DNA from: Lophius americanus
Taxonomy: Eukaryota; Chordata; Actinopteri; Lophiiformes; Lophiidae
DNA length: 64,000 nt
Assembly (NCBI GenBank): GCA_037951165.1
Contig: JBBDHG010000028.1
Coordinates: 9,680,001 to 9,744,000, forward strand
Direction of reading: 5' to 3'
Part shown: in pieces, positions 62,346 through 64,000 of the stretch
Position numbering within the stretch: position 1 is the first letter of the stretch
Layout of the letters: every line of letters starts with the position of its first letter
Notes under the pieces: model-generated
Told to the model about the DNA's origin: nothing
The model's database searches: none
The model's input: the letters and a program-made list of their open reading frames with translations, nothing else
Translations under genes and position numbers: made by a program

Positions 62346-63464
62346 ATGTTTTATGTATAATTGGACTATACTATCTTCCCAGTACCAAAATCAATAGTGG
62401 TCCAAGGTGAAAAATACCTATTTCCCTGTCAAACCTACTGTTTTCCTTCACAACATGTACACCCACTATATCCATATTCAAGACATGAATAATCTAGTTT
62501 GGCTATGTCCCTAAACGTCACAGCTCCCATTCCTGCATACATGCATCCTTTAAAAGGGAATTTAGTTACCAATTTTCCAGATGTAGCTTTATATTACAAA
62601 AAAACTGTGGTATTGGTCTTCTAAACTCCTTATTCACACTGAATGAGAAGCAATTTCCAGGCGTAGTAATCAAGCAAAAAGGCAGTCCAAAAATCGAATC
62701 AGTGAAGCTTTAAGTTTGACTTGAATTACGTTACGTTTCATTGTGTGTTAACTTGATAGATAGCTCTGACAGCTAAGAACCTTTTTTCTTCCTTGCAGTG
62801 CAGCTGTCACCAGCCACAAATTTCACTTCCTACTTTATGACTAATTGTTATTTATTATTCACATCATAAAAGGCACAGTGTGAAAAAAGGCGCTGACCTC
62901 GAGGAACCAAGTCGTGGCTCTGCTTCAACTGGGCGAAAGTCTAACGGCGATGGACCAAAATTTCTTAAATGTGTTTAATTCATCTCATCCAACGGTCACC
63001 CAGGAGCAGCTGATTATCAGTCTTAACCCCCCAGTACACTGCATGGCAAACAATGTCCGATGAACCACAAATTAGGCCAAACTGTAAAATTAGCTGTTTG
63101 GTTCAAATAACCAGTCAAAAACCAACTCAAATCATAAAGTGCATGCCCAGCGGAAGGCTAAGTCAGGAAGACATCAACTCCTCACACATCAATGTATGTC
63201 AGTGTTCATGGCTGCACTATTCCAAAAACACTGGCCAAAACTGGGATCTATGGTTGAGGGGTGAAGCCAACGCCATTGCCAGCTCCAGGGGCACTTTGTC
63301 ACAACTGGCTGCGAAGACGTGGTGCACGTGATCTAACCGAAACACAGTATTCCACAATAAGAGCATCATACGTACAGTCATTTTGTCTGTTTGGGTGAGC
63401 ACATTTTGAGTTTCTTTTCCAATGGAAAAAGTGTGCGACTCAACTGAACCTGTTTTTAATATGA

Positions 63465-63535
63465 CCAAGTGTCAGCATATATGCTAAGAGTAAGGGGCCA
63501 AAGATGGAGCCCTGATGGATACCATAACACTTTGA
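63465..63535 (-). mobile_element. Tiny L2-like LINE fragment
   Basis: The minus strand reads YGIHQGSIFGPLLLAYM, the GVPQGSIFGPLLF reverse-transcriptase motif. The minus-strand open frame at 63217-63468, downstream in the same direction, shows no clear LINE motif. Confidence 0.55.
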
Positions 63536-63844
63536 CGTCATCATGGAGGATCCTTTATCCATTGTAAAATGGTTTAAGTCCTATTCGATAAGTAAGACTT
63601 AAAACATGTGATGACTTACTAAACACAATTATGTAAATCAGATTGTTTTTATCATTTAAAAATATGCTTGACCAAACGATCTGTCATTTTATGGTAAAAA
63701 ATAACAATGTCTCAGATATTAAAATAGTTGAAATAAATATGCAAAGAAATAATTTTCAACATATTTATTTTCCTGCTGAACACATTAAAGGAGGCTCTGT
63801 TTTATCAATCACAGCCTGAAATGGCTGAACACATAGTTATCTAA

Positions 63845-63935
63845 GTCCACCTCTGAATTGTCCAAGTTTGGACCTGAACCCCATTGAGAGGCTGTGGAGG
63901 GACCTCAAAAAAGAGCATTTCATGCTCAAAATCAT
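63845..63935 (+). mobile_element. Tc1-type transposase C-terminal relic
   Basis: The frame CPSLDLNPIERLWRDLKKEH is the conserved D-L-N-P-I-E-x-L-W box holding the last catalytic acidic residue of Tc1/mariner transposases. No upstream catalytic motifs are found. Confidence 0.75.
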
Positions 63936-64000
63936 CAACATAGAACTAACTTTTGCATAATGATGTCAAGTTTAAATAATGTCTCTGTATAACAGTATCC

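Noticed and set aside
1..64000. CRISPR arrays, operons, prokaryotic promoters or phage features
   Set aside because: No regularly spaced identical repeats and no tightly packed genes; the spliced gene and fish repeats show a eukaryotic genome.

Overview
This is a piece of animal nuclear DNA, almost certainly from a ray-finned (teleost) fish. It is AT-rich and sparsely coding. Its interspersed repeats are of fish types: tRNA-derived SINEs, L2/Rex-like LINE pieces, hAT and Tc1 transposon remnants, and the 3' tails that end in ATGGATGG-like runs. Nothing bacterial (operons, Shine-Dalgarno sites, CRISPR) is present. Coordinates and splice sites were worked out by hand from GT-AG signals and reading frame. 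Family names rest on recognised motifs, not on a search.

One host gene is recognisable. The 3' part of a tensin-1 gene (tns1) runs on the minus strand, from an exon at 60215 down to the stop codon at 8661-8663. I place 19 coding exons. Together they give 4374 nt, exactly 1458 codons with the stop, and every intron phase matches its partner. In protein order they encode the second half of the PTEN-like C2 domain (60.2-59.8 kb), a short linker exon (59.2 kb), a 1518-nt low-complexity exon (36.8-38.3 kb), a Ser/Pro-rich linker in small exons (29.9-21.7 kb), a 1037-nt exon with SP-x-L repeats (20.8-19.8 kb), the SH2 domain (19.4-14.2 kb) and the C-terminal PTB domain (13.4-8.7 kb). The promoter, the phosphatase-like domain and the first half of C2 must lie beyond position 64000. 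Tensin ties the beta-integrin tail and tyrosine-phosphorylated partners to actin at focal and fibrillar adhesions; its SH2 and PTB modules are both encoded here.

Region by region: 1-6.7 kb is intergenic DNA rich in dead retroelements, including an L2-like LINE split by a later insertion whose target-site duplication can still be read. About 6.7-8.66 kb probably holds the tns1 3' UTR. From 8.8 to 23.9 kb lie the C-terminal exons; their introns carry hAT, Tc1 and SINE remnants and one long minus-strand L2-like LINE that nearly fills the intron inside the SH2 domain. From 23.9 to 59.2 kb are three large introns (5.6, 6.9 and 20.9 kb) that are mostly old repeat sequence. From 60.2 to 64 kb is part of another intron.

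The most unusual content is repetitive rather than genic. A family of about 400 bp (called R1 here) recurs at least 13 times in both orientations, and I cannot assign it to a known class. One R1 copy contains a nested SINE. There are also a near-perfect 48-bp palindrome, two back-to-back hairpins, and a 655-bp element with long degenerate terminal inverted repeats. I found no evidence of a novel multi-gene system.
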